Assembly: GCF_905212365.1 (NCBI RefSeq)
Contig: NZ_CAJMEH010000035.1
Coordinates: forward strand, 1-20,771
From: an uncultured Phascolarctobacterium sp.
GTDB lineage: Bacteria > Bacillota > Negativicutes > Acidaminococcales > Acidaminococcaceae
Direction: 5' to 3'
Length of the DNA stretch: 20,771 bases
This document shows, in pieces, positions 1 to 7,338 of the stretch (positions within the stretch are counted from its first letter, which is position 1; every line of letters begins with the position of its first letter). Under the pieces are notes generated by a model. That model saw only the letters and a list, made by a program, of their open reading frames with translations, had not been told where the DNA came from and did no database searches. The position numbers and the translations under genes are program-made.

Positions 1-1
1 G

Positions 2-346
2 TATCCGAAATATAATTATTATCTGGCGGATACCAGCGTCATTATGTACCATTGCCATAATATTTTCCTGAATGTTTTGGCCGAGCTGGGCTGGCACGGC
101 CTGTTTGCTTTCCTGCTGGTGTGGTGGGGAGTTTTCCTGCGTACCGGCTGTCGTCTGGCCTTTCAGGGGCGCAGTTTGTGGCTGCGGGCTATGGGGCGCG
201 GCTATGTGCTGGCTTCCGTGGGCATTGCCGTGGGCGGCTTGACGGATCACGTCTATTTTAATACGCAGATGGGCCTGCTCTTTTGGCTGTTGGGCGGGCT
301 GACCATGCTGTGCTGGAAGCTGAACGCTTATGAGCGGCAGGAGTAG
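2..346 (+). CDS. O-antigen ligase/polymerase family membrane protein, C-terminal part
   Basis: The reading frame is open from base 2 to the TAG at 344-346, so the window holds the last 114 residues of a gene that begins upstream; the ATG at 44 is internal. The visible part contains a His-x-x-His-Asn motif (YHCHNIFLNVLAELG), typical of the periplasmic loop of the WaaL/Wzy O-antigen ligase and polymerase superfamily, followed by at least two hydrophobic membrane segments (LFAFLLVWWGVFL and MGLLFWLLGGLTML) and a short charged C-terminus. Such proteins join or polymerise surface glycans at the outer face of the inner membrane, which fits a diderm Negativicute. The substrate cannot be told. It has no evident functional link to the methionine genes downstream, which have their own promoter. 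Confidence 0.72.
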   Translation, partial: YPKYNYYLADTSVIMYHCHNIFLNVLAELGWHGLFAFLLVWWGVFLRTGCRLAFQGRSLWLRAMGRGYVLASVGIAVGGLTDHVYFNTQMGLLFWLLGGLTMLCWKLNAYERQE

Positions 347-415
347 GACGCAGTGTAATATTGTTTACATTCGGCGCGGCGCAAAGCTGCATGCTGCAAA
401 ATTTTGCGGATTTTA

Positions 416-444
416 TTGACGCGGCGCGTTTAGTGTTGTATCAT
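416..444 (+). promoter_or_regulatory. Sigma-A-type promoter for the metAA-metY unit
   Basis: A TTGACG -35 box (416-421) is separated by exactly 17 bases from a TATCAT -10 box (439-444). Transcription would start near 451, just ahead of the T-box leader. Confidence 0.7.
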
Positions 445-451
445 CTAGCAC

Positions 452-749
452 ATAGCTTAATATTTGGACTGTGAAGAGAAGAGTAGATGGGCAAGTCTGG
501 CGCAGAGAGCCTCCGCTGTGGTGCAAGGAGGAGCAGATGGTTCCATTGAAGATGGTCTTGGAGTCGATGGGCTGAGATGTTCGCATTTAGGCCGTCCGGG
601 AGCGCCCGTTACAGCGCTGGAGTATTAAAGGGTAGCCAATCCCTGCGTACTTGAAGAGGTTTATGCGGCGACGCATGAACGAAATAGGGTGGTATCACGG
701 AATTTACGCTTTCGTCCCTGTATGTATTACAGGAACGGAAGCTTTTTTA
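452..749 (+). promoter_or_regulatory. T-box riboswitch leader, probable Met (AUG) specifier
   Basis: A roughly 300-nt leader shows the landmarks of a T-box in order. An AGAGAGC element (504-510) and a CTCC/GGAG-closed apical loop containing GGTGCAA (511-530) fit Stem I. The probable specifier loop GAAG-ATG-GTCTTGGAG spans 548-563, with ATG at 552-554. The conserved antiterminator T-box AGGGTGGTATCACGG lies at 686-700, where TGG is expected to pair with the tRNA acceptor end. A terminator follows directly. In this family, uncharged tRNA of the specifier type stabilises the antiterminator and allows read-through. Placement before metAA-metY and the AUG triplet both indicate tRNA-Met. The specifier assignment was made by eye and is less certain than the T-box call. 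Confidence 0.9.
708..748 (+). terminator. T-box-controlled intrinsic terminator
   Basis: A 13-bp stem (708-720 with 730-742, including one G-U pair and one wobble-compatible position) with a 9-nt loop is followed by six T residues (743-748). It sits just after the T-box motif, so it is the conditional terminator that competes with the antiterminator. Confidence 0.9.
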
Positions 750-828
750 TTGCCTCATGGCGGTTCCTGTAAAGGCGTTTTAGATTAAAGGCGCGTAGGC
801 AGGCGCGCCGCTGGGAGGAGGAACTGCT

Positions 829-1833
829 ATGCCGATTAAAGTCAACGATAAATTAGCCGCAATTGTACAATTACAGGAGGAGGGTATTTTTACCATGACG
901 GAGGAACGCGCTCATAATCAGCGCGTGCGTCCGCTGAAGGTGTGTATTCTTAATTTGATGCCGTTGAAAAAGCCCACGGAAATTCAGCTGCTGCGCCTGC
1001 TGGGCAATTCGCCCTTGCAGATTGAGGTGGACTTCTGCCGCACGGTGAGCCGCGAAACAACGCACACCGATAATTCCTATCTGGACAGAGCCTATTTGGA
1101 GTTTAAGGACATCAAGGACCGTTATTACGACGCTTTTTTGATGACGGGTGCGCCGGTGGAAACCTACGCCTTTGAGGACGTGGATTACTGGCAGGAAATT
1201 ACAGCCTATTTGGATTGGGCAGAATTTCACTGTTACTCCACTATGACATTATGCTGGGGCGCGCAGGCGGCGTTATACCATTACTATGGCGTCAACAAGA
1301 CGGTGCTGCCGACCAAAATGTTCGGCATTTTCCCCTATGGGCTGACGGTGCGCAACCATCCGCTGCTGCGCGGTTTTGACGACCGTTACTTTATTCCCCA
1401 GTCGCGGCATACGGCGGTAGACGACGACGCTATCGACGCCTGCAAGGCCTTGCAGGTTTTGTCCCGCTCCGTGGAAAACGGCATCAATATTTGCGCTACG
1501 AAGGATTTGCGCCGGATTTTTGTGCTGGGACATTTTGAGTACGACCGTTATACGCTGGCTGACGAATATTATCGTGATAAAAAGAAGGGCCTGCCCATTG
1601 CTATTCCGGAATATTATTTCCCTGATAACGATACGACGCAGCAGCCGGTGTTTAAATGGCGCAGCTACGCTCATCTGTTTTACATGAACTGGCTGAATAT
1701 CGTTTATCAGGATACGCCTTACGATTTGACGCAGTTGGCTCCGGCCGACGGCGATAAGCTGAACAAGGCGCTGAACGAGTATAACAGGATTTTATTGCAG
1801 CTGCAGCAGCTGGGCGCTGACGTAAAGAAATAA
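829..1833 (+). CDS. metAA: Homoserine O-acetyltransferase (MetA family)
   Basis: This 334-residue cytoplasmic enzyme acylates homoserine, the first committed step of methionine synthesis. Full-length MetA landmarks are present: catalytic Cys142 in TLCWGAQ, and His235 and Glu237 in FVLGHFEYD. Residue 111 is Glu (TGAPVETYAF). In this family Glu111 marks acetyl-CoA users such as the Bacillus cereus enzyme, and Gly111 marks succinyl-CoA users such as the E. coli enzyme, so O-acetylation is predicted despite the common 'succinyltransferase' label. The start ATG has a GGGAGGAGGA ribosome binding site at 813-822. The gene follows a Met-type T-box and is followed 33 bases later by metY, an O-acetylhomoserine user, which supports the acetyl call. 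Confidence 0.93.
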   Translation: MPIKVNDKLAAIVQLQEEGIFTMTEERAHNQRVRPLKVCILNLMPLKKPTEIQLLRLLGNSPLQIEVDFCRTVSRETTHTDNSYLDRAYLEFKDIKDRYYDAFLMTGAPVETYAFEDVDYWQEITAYLDWAEFHCYSTMTLCWGAQAALYHYYGVNKTVLPTKMFGIFPYGLTVRNHPLLRGFDDRYFIPQSRHTAVDDDAIDACKALQVLSRSVENGINICATKDLRRIFVLGHFEYDRYTLADEYYRDKKKGLPIAIPEYYFPDNDTTQQPVFKWRSYAHLFYMNWLNIVYQDTPYDLTQLAPADGDKLNKALNEYNRILLQLQQLGADVKK

Positions 1834-1866
1834 GGATTTGACAGATTGCAGGAAAGGGGCAGTACA

Positions 1867-3153
1867 ATGCAGGAGCTTAATATTAACACAAAATGTATTC
1901 AGGGCGGCTACAGGCCGGGAAACGGCGAACCGCGCCAGATTCCCATTATTCAATCCACCACTTTTAAATATGATACCAGCGAGGCCATGGGCAAGCTGTT
2001 CGATTTGGAGGCCAGCGGTTATTTTTATTCCCGTCTGCAAAATCCTACCTGCGATTTTGTAGCGGCCAAAATCGCCGAGCTGGAGGGCGGCACGGCGGCT
2101 ATGCTGACTTCGTCGGGGCAGGCGGCTAATTTTTTCGCCTTGTTTAATTTGTGCGAGGCGGGCAGCCACATTGTGGCGTCGTCCTCAATTTATGGCGGCA
2201 CCTTTAATCTGATAGCTGTTACCATGGCTAAGATGGGCGTAACGGCGACCTTTGTGGGGCCGGATTGTACGGAAGCGGAGCTGGACGCCGCTTTTCAGGA
2301 TAATACTAAGGCTGTTTTTGGTGAAACCATTGCCAATCCGGCGCTGACGGTGCTGGATATCGAAAAATTTGCCAAAGCTGCGCATAAGCACGGCGTACCG
2401 CTGATTGTGGACAATACCTTTCCGACGCCTATTAACTGCCGTCCCATCGAATGGGGCGCAGATATCGTTACTCACTCTACCACTAAGTATATGGACGGGC
2501 ATGGAGCCTGCCTGGGCGGCGCGGTAGTGGACGGCGGCAAATTCGACTGGCTGGCTCACGCCGGTAAATTCCCCGGCTTATGCAGCCCGGATGCATCTTA
2601 TCACGGCATTACCTATGCGGAAAAGTTCGGTCAGGGCGGCGCATTTATTACGAAGGCGACGGCGCAGCTGATGCGCGATTTGGGCTGCTGCCAATCGCCG
2701 CAAAGCGCTTTTATTCTTAATTTGGGCTTGGAATCGCTGCATGTGCGCATGCCGCGTCATGTGGAAAACGGGCAGGCTGTGGCCGAATTTTTGGAAAAGC
2801 AGCCGCAGGTGGAATACGTTAATTATCCCGGCCTGCCTTCCAATAAATATTACGCTTTGGCGCAGAAGTACCTGGGCAACAGCGGCTGCGGCGTAGTATC
2901 CTTTAATTTAAAGGGCGGCCGTTCGGCGGCAGAAGCCTTTATGAAGCGGCTGAAGGTGGCGGCTATCGAAACCCACGTGGCAGACGCCCGTACCTGCTGC
3001 CTGAATCCGGCTACTTCGACTCACCGTCAGCTGACGGACGAGCAGCTGGCGGCGGCAGGCGTACCGGCCGGGCTGGTGCGTATTTCCTGCGGCTTGGAGG
3101 CTAAGGAGGACCTGCTTGCCGATTTGGCCCAGGCCCTGGCTGCCATAGAGTGA
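1867..3153 (+). CDS. metY: O-acetylhomoserine sulfhydrylase (aminocarboxypropyltransferase)
   Basis: This 428-residue PLP enzyme of the Cys/Met-metabolism family converts O-acetylhomoserine and sulfide (or a thiol) to homocysteine. Family landmarks are TSSGQAAN near residue 81, the PLP-contacting Asp182 in IVDNTF, and the Schiff-base lysine Lys207 in THSTTKY. A C-terminal substrate-binding segment contains HRQLTDEQLAAAGV. I chose the ATG at 1867 because AGGAAAGGGG lies 7 bases or so upstream; an in-frame TTG at 1846 would add seven residues and lacks a good site. It is co-transcribed with metAA under the T-box. Together the two genes give a direct-sulfhydrylation route that bypasses cystathionine. 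Confidence 0.94.
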   Translation: MQELNINTKCIQGGYRPGNGEPRQIPIIQSTTFKYDTSEAMGKLFDLEASGYFYSRLQNPTCDFVAAKIAELEGGTAAMLTSSGQAANFFALFNLCEAGSHIVASSSIYGGTFNLIAVTMAKMGVTATFVGPDCTEAELDAAFQDNTKAVFGETIANPALTVLDIEKFAKAAHKHGVPLIVDNTFPTPINCRPIEWGADIVTHSTTKYMDGHGACLGGAVVDGGKFDWLAHAGKFPGLCSPDASYHGITYAEKFGQGGAFITKATAQLMRDLGCCQSPQSAFILNLGLESLHVRMPRHVENGQAVAEFLEKQPQVEYVNYPGLPSNKYYALAQKYLGNSGCGVVSFNLKGGRSAAEAFMKRLKVAAIETHVADARTCCLNPATSTHRQLTDEQLAAAGVPAGLVRISCGLEAKEDLLADLAQALAAIE

Positions 3154-3179
3154 ACTCAATAGCGTGCAAATTGTTTTTA

Positions 3180-3208
3180 GGGCTGTGCCTCAGGGCGCAG
3201 TCCTTTTT
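3180..3208 (+). terminator. Intrinsic terminator after metY
   Basis: A 10-bp stem (3180-3189 with 3194-3203, two G-U pairs) with loop TCAG is followed by five T residues. It ends the methionine unit 26 bases after the metY stop. Confidence 0.8.
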
Positions 3209-3278
3209 GCGCTTCTGTAAGCAAAATTACATTGCAGCAGTATTCAGGAAAAAATCATGACGGAATCGGCTCGCTTTA

Positions 3279-3307
3279 TTTACATCTGCCAATGAACAGT
3301 GTACAAT
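3279..3307 (+). promoter_or_regulatory. Sigma-A-type promoter for the hydrogenase accessory unit
   Basis: TTTACA (3279-3284), a 17-base spacer and TACAAT (3302-3307) make a near-consensus promoter 52 bases ahead of the first DRTGG gene. It follows the metY terminator, so a new transcription unit starts here. Confidence 0.7.
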
Positions 3308-3359
3308 AAATTTATATAAGTATATCAGACTGACGATCAAGCATATGGGAGCGATGTGT

Positions 3360-3716
3360 ATGAATCTTAAAGATGTGCAAAGGCTGCTGGACGCCGAGGT
3401 ATTGGCGGGGCGGGATTATCTGGAACGTCAGGTAGAAACCTGCTGCGGCAGCGATATGATGAGCGATGTATTGGCCTTTACCAAGCGCAATACGCTGCTG
3501 TGTACAGGGCTGACTAATATGCAGGTGGTGCGTACCGCCGAAATGACCGAGCTGAGCGCGTTGGTATTTGTGCGCGATAAGCGGCCGGACAAGGATATTC
3601 TGGCGGCGGCAGAGGAAAGCATGCTGCCGGTTTTGGCTACAGGCTATTCGCTGTTTGAGGCCTGCGGTATTTTGTACGGAGCCGGCATCCCCGGCTGCCA
3701 TAAAAGGAGTAAATAG
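3360..3716 (+). CDS. DRTGG-domain protein, hydrogenase-locus type (first copy)
   Basis: This small soluble protein of 118 residues resembles the stand-alone DRTGG-domain proteins found beside [FeFe]-hydrogenase genes in Clostridia and Negativicutes. It opens with MNLKDVQRLLDAEVLAG, a beta-alpha pattern shared with the second copy at 5587, and ends in a Gly-rich segment. The start was set at 3360 because GGGAG (3347-3351) lies 8 bases upstream; an ATG at 3345 would overlap that site and add five residues. The domain also occurs next to CBS domains and in phosphotransacetylases and probably binds a ligand or mediates protein contact, but no biochemical role is established. One base separates its stop from the next start, so the two are translationally coupled. 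Confidence 0.8.
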   Translation: MNLKDVQRLLDAEVLAGRDYLERQVETCCGSDMMSDVLAFTKRNTLLCTGLTNMQVVRTAEMTELSALVFVRDKRPDKDILAAAEESMLPVLATGYSLFEACGILYGAGIPGCHKRSK

Positions 3717-3717
3717 G

Positions 3718-4161
3718 ATGAGCGATAGTAAATCTGTGAAAATAGCTTTTGACTGCGTTGGCGGAGATTTTGAGCGCGCCGGCGAAGCGTCCTCCAAGAT
3801 TAAGAAGATGCTGCAGCGGCTGGGGATTCCGGCGGATATTGTGCGGCGTATCGCCATCGGCACCTATGAAGCGGAAATGAATGTTATTATTCATGCCGGC
3901 GGCGGCAATGTGGCGGCCGAGGTCTTTCCTGATAAAACAGTGATTACCGTCAGCGACCAGGGCCCCGGCATTCCCGATATCAACAAGGCGCTGCAGGAGG
4001 GCTGGTCCACAGCGCCTGATTATGTGCGCCAGATGGGCTTTGGCGCCGGTATGGGCCTGCCCAATATGCAGAAATGCTCCGACGAATTTGATATTCAGTC
4101 CGCTGTGGGGCAGGGCACGACCATCGTTATGGGCTTTAAGCATCAGAGCGAGGATTTGTAG
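3718..4161 (+). CDS. RsbW-like ATP-binding protein (anti-sigma/HATPase type)
   Basis: A 147-residue single-domain GHKL ATPase. The N-box has Glu51 and Asn55 with His59 (EAEMNVIIHA), the G1 box is DQGPGI at 80-85, and the G2 region is GFGAGMGLPNM at 107-117. This is the pattern of RsbW/SpoIIAB-type serine kinases and anti-sigma factors; there is no histidine-phosphoacceptor domain. The ATG at 3718 has AAGGAG at 3704-3709; the reading frame is open further upstream but no better start exists. Homologues sit in many [FeFe]-hydrogenase loci, including the one in Thermotoga. I infer that it binds or phosphorylates a partner in response to the neighbouring iron-sulfur protein; no anti-anti-sigma or sigma gene is in the window. 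Confidence 0.82.
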   Translation: MSDSKSVKIAFDCVGGDFERAGEASSKIKKMLQRLGIPADIVRRIAIGTYEAEMNVIIHAGGGNVAAEVFPDKTVITVSDQGPGIPDINKALQEGWSTAPDYVRQMGFGAGMGLPNMQKCSDEFDIQSAVGQGTTIVMGFKHQSEDL

Positions 4162-4223
4162 AATTGCCGGCTGGGCCGTTTAGGCGTCAGTCTTGAATAT
4201 ATTTTGAGAGAGAGGTGATACGC

Positions 4224-5597
4224 ATGGCTCCTACTAAATACTATCATTCTGTGCAGCTGCAGCAGGATAAATGTCAGGGCTGCGTATCCTGCGTTAAGCT
4301 GTGTCCGACGGAGGCCATTCGCGTGCGTAACGGGCAGGCGGAAATTTTGGCTGACCGCTGCATCGACTGCGGCGCTTGTGCGGCAGGTTGTCCTTATCAT
4401 GCTTTTTCCGTGCGTTCCGACACGCTGGAGGGGCTGACAAAATACGCCTATAATATTGTGCTGCCTGCGCCGTCGCTGTATTCCCAGTTTCCGGCCAGCG
4501 TGCCGCTGACGGATATTTGGCAGGGACTGCACAATCTTGGCTTCGACGAGATTTTTGACGTTTCGCTGGCTTCCGAATACATAGCCTGCGAGATAGAGGA
4601 CTATATTAAAAATTATACCGGCGGGCGCAAGCCGCTTATTTCCAGTACCTGCCCCGCTGTGCTGCGTTTGATTCAGGTAAAATTCCCTGAACTGATTAAG
4701 CAGGTGGTGCCGGTGCTGGCTCCGGTAGAGGCGGCGGCTATTTATGTGAAGCGCGAGGCGGCCGCCCGGCTGCAAATGCCGCCGGAGCTGATCGGCGTTT
4801 GGTTTATTTCTCCCTGTCCGTCCAAGGAAACTAATATCCGCCAATCGGTGGATGTGCAGCATACGGAGCTTTCCGGCAGCTTTGGTCTGGCGGAGATTTA
4901 TGGCCTGCTGCTGAAAAATTTAGGCGGCGGGCACGAGCTGCATGTGCGTACCGGTTCCTCCTACGGCCTTAGCTGGGGCGCTTACGGCGGCGAGATTGCT
5001 TCCGCCGGGATTACCAACGGCTTATCGGTGCATGGCATCGATAATGTATATGATATTTTAGAGCAGATTTCCATGAATAAAATGCCGCAGCTGGATTATG
5101 TGGAATGCTTATCCTGCAAGGGCGGCTGCTTGGGCGGCCTTTTGACAGCGGAAAACAAATTTGTGGCGGAATGCAACCTACGGCAGCGCATTAGCGCTAT
5201 GCGCGCCGCGGAGCCTGCGGACAGGCGCGAGGCTATGGCGCAGACCATGGTGCTGCAGGATTTTCCCGCTTCGGCGGCTTACCGCAAAAAGCTGGTGCCG
5301 CGGCCGATGATGCAGCTGGACGACGATATTATGGAAGCTATGAAAAAGTTCGAGCGCATGGAGGAGGTATTGTGTTCCTTGCCGGGACTGGACTGCGGCG
5401 CTTGCGGCGCGCCCAGCTGCCAGGGCTTGGCAGAGGATATTGTGCAGGGTAAGGCGCACGAGATTGACTGTATCTTTAAGCTGCGCGCCAGCGTGCATAA
5501 GCTGTCTCGGGGAATGCTGGAGCTGGCAAAGCAGATTCCTATTTACCATGAGCCTAAGATGTTGAATAATACGGAGGATGAGCGTAATGAAGGTTAA
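4224..5597 (+). CDS. Short [FeFe]-hydrogenase-like iron-sulfur protein (HydS/group D-like)
   Basis: A 457-residue protein with three parts. Residues 17-56 hold two [4Fe-4S] ferredoxin motifs (C17, C20, C23, C27; C46, C49, C52, C56). Residues 75-320 are an H-cluster-type domain. Residues 391-416 form a C-x2-C-x4-C-x16-C Fe-S domain. The three hydrogenase signatures are divergent: STCPAV (C143), SPCPSK (C198) and ECLSCKGGCLGG (C298, C302). All four cysteines expected to hold the H-cluster are kept. Compared with TSCCPxW, the first Cys is Thr and the Trp is Val, and the downstream GGGxP is absent. Such proteins beside kinase-like genes are viewed as putative H2/redox sensors or slow hydrogenases, so that function is inference. 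The ATG at 4224 follows GAGAGAGG; a GTG at 4215 is the alternative. Confidence 0.82.
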   Translation: MAPTKYYHSVQLQQDKCQGCVSCVKLCPTEAIRVRNGQAEILADRCIDCGACAAGCPYHAFSVRSDTLEGLTKYAYNIVLPAPSLYSQFPASVPLTDIWQGLHNLGFDEIFDVSLASEYIACEIEDYIKNYTGGRKPLISSTCPAVLRLIQVKFPELIKQVVPVLAPVEAAAIYVKREAAARLQMPPELIGVWFISPCPSKETNIRQSVDVQHTELSGSFGLAEIYGLLLKNLGGGHELHVRTGSSYGLSWGAYGGEIASAGITNGLSVHGIDNVYDILEQISMNKMPQLDYVECLSCKGGCLGGLLTAENKFVAECNLRQRISAMRAAEPADRREAMAQTMVLQDFPASAAYRKKLVPRPMMQLDDDIMEAMKKFERMEEVLCSLPGLDCGACGAPSCQGLAEDIVQGKAHEIDCIFKLRASVHKLSRGMLELAKQIPIYHEPKMLNNTEDERNEG

Positions 5598-5937
5598 AGA
5601 AATGATTGATGCACTGAATTTAAAGCTGCTGACTAAGGATGTATCCGAGGATGCGCTGTATGCGGACGTGGAGGGCGGTTATGCGTCCGACCTGCTGAGC
5701 AACGCTATGGGGCAGGCGCAGCCGGGCATGGTGTGGGTGACGATGCAGGGACACCAGAATGTGGCCGCCGTCGCTTCCCTTATAGGCTTATCCGCCGTGA
5801 TTGTGGCAGGCGACGGGCCTGTAGCCGCCGATACGCTGAATAAGGCTAATCTGAATGATGTGGTTATCGTCGCTACCGAAGAACCTGCCTTTGAGGTTAT
5901 CGGCAAGCTGTACGCCTTGGGCGTGGGCCGGGCATAG
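5587..5937 (+). CDS. DRTGG-domain protein, hydrogenase-locus type (second copy)
   Basis: A 116-residue soluble protein related in layout to the DRTGG protein at 3360 (N-terminal KVKEMIDALNLKLLT, then a Gly/Ala-rich alpha-beta core with WVTMQGHQN and a C-terminal ALGV). I prefer the ATG at 5587: GGAGG at 5573-5577 is then 9 bases upstream, whereas it directly abuts the ATG at 5578. The gene overlaps the end of the hydrogenase-like gene by 11 bases, which indicates translational coupling and matched expression. No catalytic residues are visible. The role is unknown; a second copy flanking the sensor-like protein suggests a structural or ligand-binding partner. Confidence 0.78.
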   Translation: MKVKEMIDALNLKLLTKDVSEDALYADVEGGYASDLLSNAMGQAQPGMVWVTMQGHQNVAAVASLIGLSAVIVAGDGPVAADTLNKANLNDVVIVATEEPAFEVIGKLYALGVGRA

Positions 5938-5940
5938 GCT

Positions 5941-6711
5941 ATGCAGAGCGTTTTAGCTGATCTGCATATTCATACGCTGCTTTCGCCCTGCGCCGAGGTG
6001 GAAATGACGCCTCATCATATTGTGCTGCGGGCTGCGGAATTTGGCATTGGCGCAATCGCTATTACGGACCATAACGCCAGCGCCAATGCGGCAGCCGCCG
6101 TGCGCTGCGGCGAGGAATACGGCGTCAAGGTGTTTCCGGGGATGGAGGTGGAATGTCTGGAGGAGGCTCATATTGTGGCGCTGTTTGATACGCTGGAGCA
6201 GCTGGCGGTTTGGCAGCAGGTGGTGGATAAGCATATGAACGGCAGGCTTAACGACGCCGGACGCTTCGGAGCGCAGTTCGTGGTGGACTCTGAGGATGAA
6301 TTTGTACGGGAGGAGGAACGGCTACTGCTGGCTCCTCTCAGCCTGACTGCCGAACAGGTGGTGCGCCAGGTGGCGACCTTAGGCGGCTTGACCATTGCCG
6401 CGCATATCGACCGCCCGGCCTACAGCATTGTGGGCCAGCTGGGCTTTATCGAGCCGGGCTTTGGCTTTGCAGCGGCGGAAATTTCTGCCGCAGGCTGGCG
6501 GCGCAGCGTACAGTCCTCTTTACAGCGGCTGACAGGCTATCTGCCCTATGTGACTAATTCGGACGCCCATAATATTCTGGATTGTGTACAGGGACCGAAA
6601 AATCTGCTTACAGTAGAAGCGCTGACGCTGCAGGAGCTGCGGCTGGCTTTGGCGGGAAGCGGCGGGCGCAGCTTATTGCCGGGAAAATTTTCGGATTTCT
6701 GCGAAAAATAA
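5941..6711 (+). CDS. PHP-domain metal-dependent phosphoesterase-like protein
   Basis: A 256-residue protein with the metal-binding motifs of the PHP superfamily: LADLHIHT (His9, His11), ITDHN (Asp43, His44), GMEVE (Glu69), a mid-protein His (AAHIDRP, His155) and C-terminal TNSDAH (Asp208, His210). The active site therefore looks intact, which predicts a two- or three-metal hydrolase of phosphoester bonds. The substrate is unknown. PHP proteins of this size recur in [FeFe]-hydrogenase loci, including that of Thermotoga, again with no known substrate. Only three bases separate it from the preceding stop and no clear ribosome binding site is present, so translation probably depends on coupling. 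It is the last gene before an internal promoter. Confidence 0.85.
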   Translation: MQSVLADLHIHTLLSPCAEVEMTPHHIVLRAAEFGIGAIAITDHNASANAAAAVRCGEEYGVKVFPGMEVECLEEAHIVALFDTLEQLAVWQQVVDKHMNGRLNDAGRFGAQFVVDSEDEFVREEERLLLAPLSLTAEQVVRQVATLGGLTIAAHIDRPAYSIVGQLGFIEPGFGFAAAEISAAGWRRSVQSSLQRLTGYLPYVTNSDAHNILDCVQGPKNLLTVEALTLQELRLALAGSGGRSLLPGKFSDFCEK

Positions 6712-6754
6712 TATAAATATAGTACGCTATAAACGCAGTATACAGCATACAGCG

Positions 6755-6783
6755 TTGCTTAAATTTCGCTATAATGCTATACT
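6755..6783 (+). promoter_or_regulatory. Internal promoter before the hydCBA half
   Basis: TTGCTT (6755-6760), a 17-base spacer and TATACT (6778-6783) preceded by TG one base upstream form an extended -10 promoter. A second TATAAT lies at 6770-6775 but lacks a well-placed -35 box. GCTATA occurs three times nearby (6726, 6768, 6776), possibly operator half-sites. This would allow the catalytic subunits to be made independently of the accessory genes. Confidence 0.6.
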
Positions 6784-6827
6784 TAATTTAGTGATATATG
6801 CATATTCCTTTTTGGAGGAGGGAGACT

Positions 6828-7337
6828 ATGAGCATCAGTGAAAACAGGCTGGAGCATAACTGCAGCTGCTGTGGCGGCGCTAACCCCGAACGGGTGCGCA
6901 TCGACGCTATTCTGGCCAAGTACAAGGACGTAAAGGGACCCTTGATTCCGATTTTGCAGGAGGTGCAGAGCCTGTATAATTATCTGCCCAAGGATGTGCT
7001 GGAATACATCGCCAAGCATACGGGGACGCCTATTGCCGATATTTACGGCGTAGTTACCTTTTATTCCCTGTTCCATCTGAATCCCCGCGGACGCAATATT
7101 ATCCGCGTGTGCCAAGGGACTGCCTGCCATGTGCGCGGCGGCAAAACTATTTTGCAGGCTTTGGAAAAGCAGCTGGGCATTAAGGCGGGCCATACTACCG
7201 AGGATCTGCGTTTTACGCTGGAAACCGTGGCCTGTATCGGCGCCTGCGGTTTAGCCCCTGTTATGCAAATTAACGAGGACACCCACGGCCGTCTGACTAC
7301 AGATAAGCTGGCGGCTATTTTGGACAGGTATAAATAA
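6828..7337 (+). CDS. hydC: [FeFe]-hydrogenase subunit HydC/HndA (NuoE-like [2Fe-2S] protein)
   Basis: A 169-residue subunit of the thioredoxin-like [2Fe-2S] NuoE family. The cluster ligands are Cys95 and Cys100 (CQGTAC) and Cys136 and Cys140 (CIGAC), in the usual C-x4-C and C-x3-C pattern. A helical N-terminal domain with YNYLPKDVLEYIA and the segment YGVVTFYSLFHLNPRG match the family closely. With HydB it forms the NAD(H)-side electron module of trimeric hydrogenases. Oddly, the N-terminus carries CSCC at residues 12-15, which is not part of the standard cluster site. The ATG at 6828 has GGAGGAGGGA at 6814-6823; an upstream in-frame ATG at 6798 would read through that site. The next gene starts one base after its stop. 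Confidence 0.9.
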   Translation: MSISENRLEHNCSCCGGANPERVRIDAILAKYKDVKGPLIPILQEVQSLYNYLPKDVLEYIAKHTGTPIADIYGVVTFYSLFHLNPRGRNIIRVCQGTACHVRGGKTILQALEKQLGIKAGHTTEDLRFTLETVACIGACGLAPVMQINEDTHGRLTTDKLAAILDRYK

Positions 7338-7338
7338 G

